A DNA stretch of 24,078 nt, taken from UBA9848 sp003454065 (GTDB taxonomy: Bacteria > Spirochaetota > Spirochaetia > Sphaerochaetales > Sphaerochaetaceae). This document shows positions 22,115 through 24,078 of this stretch, piece by piece. The translations under genes were made by a program, and so were the position numbers. The stretch lies in assembly GCA_946629155.1 (NCBI GenBank), contig CAMOXM010000008.1:1-24078 (forward strand), written 5' to 3'. The notes beneath the pieces are model-generated. The model searched no databases, was not told the origin of the DNA, and worked only from the letters and a program-made list of their open reading frames with translations. Each line of letters starts with the position of its first letter. Positions within the stretch are counted from its first letter, which is position 1.

Positions 22115-22124
22115 GAAGCGCCCT
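22115..22124. repeat. MITE-end-like GGAAGCGCCC motif after the pfk stop
   Basis: TTGGAAGCGCCCT resembles the right terminal repeat TTAGAAGCGCCCT of the MITE-like elements and abuts the phosphofructokinase stop codon, as the right end of MITE copy B abuts the EVE-like gene stop. No partner end is nearby. Confidence 0.35.
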
Positions 22125-23444
22125 TTAGCTGTTCTTCATTGAAAACGGCTGCCTGGTGTTTTCAAGGACATCACGCCACAATGCGCCTTTTATATCGACG
22201 AAACTGCGATTCGCCACCGCTTCCCTGATGGGCATATGAACAAAATGATTGTTCAGCATGCTTACGAGTACGGATGTCTTTCCAGCCATAGCGGCATGAA
22301 CGGCATGAGAGCCGAGTCTGGCGCAATATATCGAATCGAAGCTATCCGCCGGCGCGCTTCTGATGATGTAGCTCGGATCTATATATTTCATGTTGATCCT
22401 GATGCTTTGCGTCTTGAAGTATTCGACTATCTTGTCTTTCAGGAACAAGCCTATGTCGTTATATCTGATGTTTCCGCTTTCGTCCTTCATCCCTGTCTGC
22501 TCCATGAGGTCCTGGCCTGCGCCTTCGGCAACCAATATCACCGCATGCCCCCTATCCAACAACCTTTTTCTGAGGTGAACCAAAAGCCCGTTATCGCCAT
22601 CCAAATCGAAAGGATTTTCGGGAATAAGGCAGAAATTCACATCGCTCTGCGCCAGCGAAGCATGCGCTGCGATAAAGCCGGACGCCCTACCCATCACTTT
22701 GACAAGTCCGATTCCGTTAATGGCGTTTTTGGCTTCGATATGCGCACAGCGTATCACCGGAAGCGCCTGAGAGACCGCAGTATCGAATCCGAAAGAGCTT
22801 TGAATGTGCGCAAGGTCGTTATCTATGGTCTTGGGTATTCCGACTACCGCTATCTTCAATCCTCTTTTTCCTATCTCTTCGCAAATAGCTTTCGCGCCGC
22901 GCAAAGTCCCGTCGCCGCCGATGGTGAAAAGAACGTTGATATTCGAGCGTTCGATGGTATCCACGATCTCCTCCGTGTTCTCTCCGCCCCCTCTGCTGCT
23001 GCCAAGTATGGTTCCTCCCTTTTCCTGTATGTCATCGACTATATCGGGATTAAGATCGATAAAGCTGTGTTCGGACGAGTTCAGCAAACCTCTGTATCCG
23101 AACCGGATGCCGTATATTCTTTTCACTCCGTATCCGTACCATAAGCACCTGACGACCGAGCGGATGACATTATTCAATCCAGGGCATATCCCGCCGCAAG
23201 TGCAAATAGCCGCCTTGGTATGGGACGGATTGAAAAATATCTTTTGCCTCGGGCCTGCGATTTCAAGCGAAAGATTCGATGCATGCTTCGCCCTGTCGCC
23301 TTTCAAGCTCGTAGCGATGTCGAACAATATCCTATTGTCGTCATTCACATAATCAGCAAACCCATCGCCGTCATTATCCTCTATCAGAACCGGAGACGGA
23401 ATATTGCGCTTCCCAAGGTTTTCAATATCGAAATTCATTTCCAT
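22125..23444 (-). CDS. pfkA: 6-phosphofructokinase (TP_0108-type, ATP-type signature)
   Basis: 439 aa. It phosphorylates fructose 6-phosphate in glycolysis. CGGICPGLNNVIR (83-95) is the nucleotide-binding start, IGGDGTLRGA (175-184) and GIPKTIDNDL (202-211, catalytic Asp in TIDND) form the active site, and MGRASGFIAAHA and VAEGAGQD follow. Gly after GGD (rather than Asp) with Lys in PKTIDND is the combination found in plant and trypanosome ATP-PFKs, which suggests ATP use; PPi-dependent enzymes have GGDD. An N-terminal ~65-residue extension is usual in this subgroup. ATG 23444 is chosen because GGAGG (23455-23451) lies 6 nt upstream. It follows the caspase-like gene by 54 nt on the same strand. 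Confidence 0.93.
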   Translation of the reverse strand: MEMNFDIENLGKRNIPSPVLIEDNDGDGFADYVNDDNRILFDIATSLKGDRAKHASNLSLEIAGPRQKIFFNPSHTKAAICTCGGICPGLNNVIRSVVRCLWYGYGVKRIYGIRFGYRGLLNSSEHSFIDLNPDIVDDIQEKGGTILGSSRGGGENTEEIVDTIERSNINVLFTIGGDGTLRGAKAICEEIGKRGLKIAVVGIPKTIDNDLAHIQSSFGFDTAVSQALPVIRCAHIEAKNAINGIGLVKVMGRASGFIAAHASLAQSDVNFCLIPENPFDLDGDNGLLVHLRKRLLDRGHAVILVAEGAGQDLMEQTGMKDESGNIRYNDIGLFLKDKIVEYFKTQSIRINMKYIDPSYIIRSAPADSFDSIYCARLGSHAVHAAMAGKTSVLVSMLNNHFVHMPIREAVANRSFVDIKGALWRDVLENTRQPFSMKNS

Positions 23445-23498
23445 AAGATGCCTCCTAATAATCGAGCAATCGAGCGGCATTTCTCCCTCTCCAGTCCG

Positions 23499-24077
23499 CT
23501 ACCAAAGAATGCGCTTGGTCGTCGGACCCATTGTAATCATCGTCTTCTGATACACCCCAAGGCCCTTGTAGAACTCAAAGGACGAACGAATATCACCAAG
23601 CGAAAGCCGCATGCTCTTCAACTCATCATCAGACAATGGGGTGCCGCAAACTGGCATGTCCTTCAGAAGCGACGAGCATATGCCGTTCGAAGGCGAATCG
23701 GATGAAGGAATCGTAGCGAAAGGCTCATCGCTATGCTTCCATCCCATAGCCCTTGACAGGATAAATCCGGAGAACAGGGAGTGTCTCTCGTAATTGAATT
23801 CCTCGAAATACTCCCCTGCTTCATCGGAATACGACTGCTCGGTCGCCTGGGCTGCGAAAACGCCGCTCACATTCGATGATTTCGCCAAATCGGAAAAATC
23901 AGGCTTATACCCTTCCATAATCCCCGCATCGCTTTCCGGATCGGACATATCCTCTCCATATTCCGTAAGCATGCTTATGAAATACCCGGAATGGCACGAA
24001 TCGCAAATGAGAGCGACCTGGCAAGGCAGAGCCGTCAGCAAATCGGCAATGTCGGAAGTGCGAAAAGGAACATACAT
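23499..24077 (-). CDS. Caspase-like (peptidase C14) protein, C-terminal part, cut by window edge
   Basis: The visible ~192 residues begin at or before the window edge; ATG 24077 is unlikely to be the real start. VALICDSCHSGYF contains the DxCHSG motif of the caspase/metacaspase p20 catalytic Cys, after the hydrophobic strand typical of this fold. GVFAAQATEQSYSDE, the segment after the catalytic strand, and ERHSLFSGFILSRAMG match the later p10-like part. The His-bearing half should lie upstream outside the window. Bacterial C14 proteases cut after basic or acidic residues and serve in secretion, development or anti-phage cell death; which applies is unknown. It is followed by pfk on the same strand. 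Confidence 0.8.
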   Translation of the reverse strand: MYVPFRTSDIADLLTALPCQVALICDSCHSGYFISMLTEYGEDMSDPESDAGIMEGYKPDFSDLAKSSNVSGVFAAQATEQSYSDEAGEYFEEFNYERHSLFSGFILSRAMGWKHSDEPFATIPSSDSPSNGICSSLLKDMPVCGTPLSDDELKSMRLSLGDIRSSFEFYKGLGVYQKTMITMGPTTKRILW

Positions 24078-24078
24078 G

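Overview
This is a chromosomal window from a Gram-negative-type bacterium. My best guess is a Treponema-like or other host-associated spirochaete, at modest confidence. The hints are a TP_0108-type 6-phosphofructokinase, lipoproteins with the Cys preceded by Ser (LVVSC, VLSC, LFSC), an LptC-like protein, several decayed DUF4143 ATPases and a formylglycine-enzyme-fold gene resembling Treponema DGR targets. Nearly every gene lies on the minus strand; only tRNA-Ala and one GNAT gene are on plus. TGA is a normal stop for many genes here.

Right to left, which is the main direction of transcription: the C-terminal part of a caspase-like (C14) peptidase enters at the right edge, followed by a phosphofructokinase. 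Next comes a tightly coupled three-gene cassette with its own promoter: an SNF2-type helicase resembling those of conjugative elements, a MoxR-family AAA+ ATPase, and a protein joining an HEXXH peptidase-like domain to a VWA domain. A convergent GNAT gene overlaps the end of the cassette. After that come a small lipoprotein locus, a MATE transporter, tRNA-Lys and tRNA-Glu leading into tetR-rlmB-folD-rsu pseudouridine synthase, tRNA-Ala, and a lipoprotein-holA-lptC-EVE-like operon.

The left third (about 1.4-7.1 kb) is a decay and insertion zone. It has two near-identical copies of a 163/164-bp palindromic MITE-like element around tRNA-Gln, three broken DUF4143 ATPase genes, and a broken formylglycine-enzyme-fold gene. 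The C-terminus of that gene has the codon signature of a diversity-generating-retroelement variable region. tRNA-Tyr with plsC-rlmN lies between, and a LeuA-like protein lacking the usual metal ligands closes the left edge.

Promoters are readable as sigma-70-like TTGNNN/TATAAT pairs. Three of them put the -10 box only 6-8 nt before the start codon, which suggests leaderless or ultra-short-leader mRNAs. The most promising candidates for something new are the helicase-MoxR-VWA cassette beside a caspase-like protease, and the DGR-like variable region.
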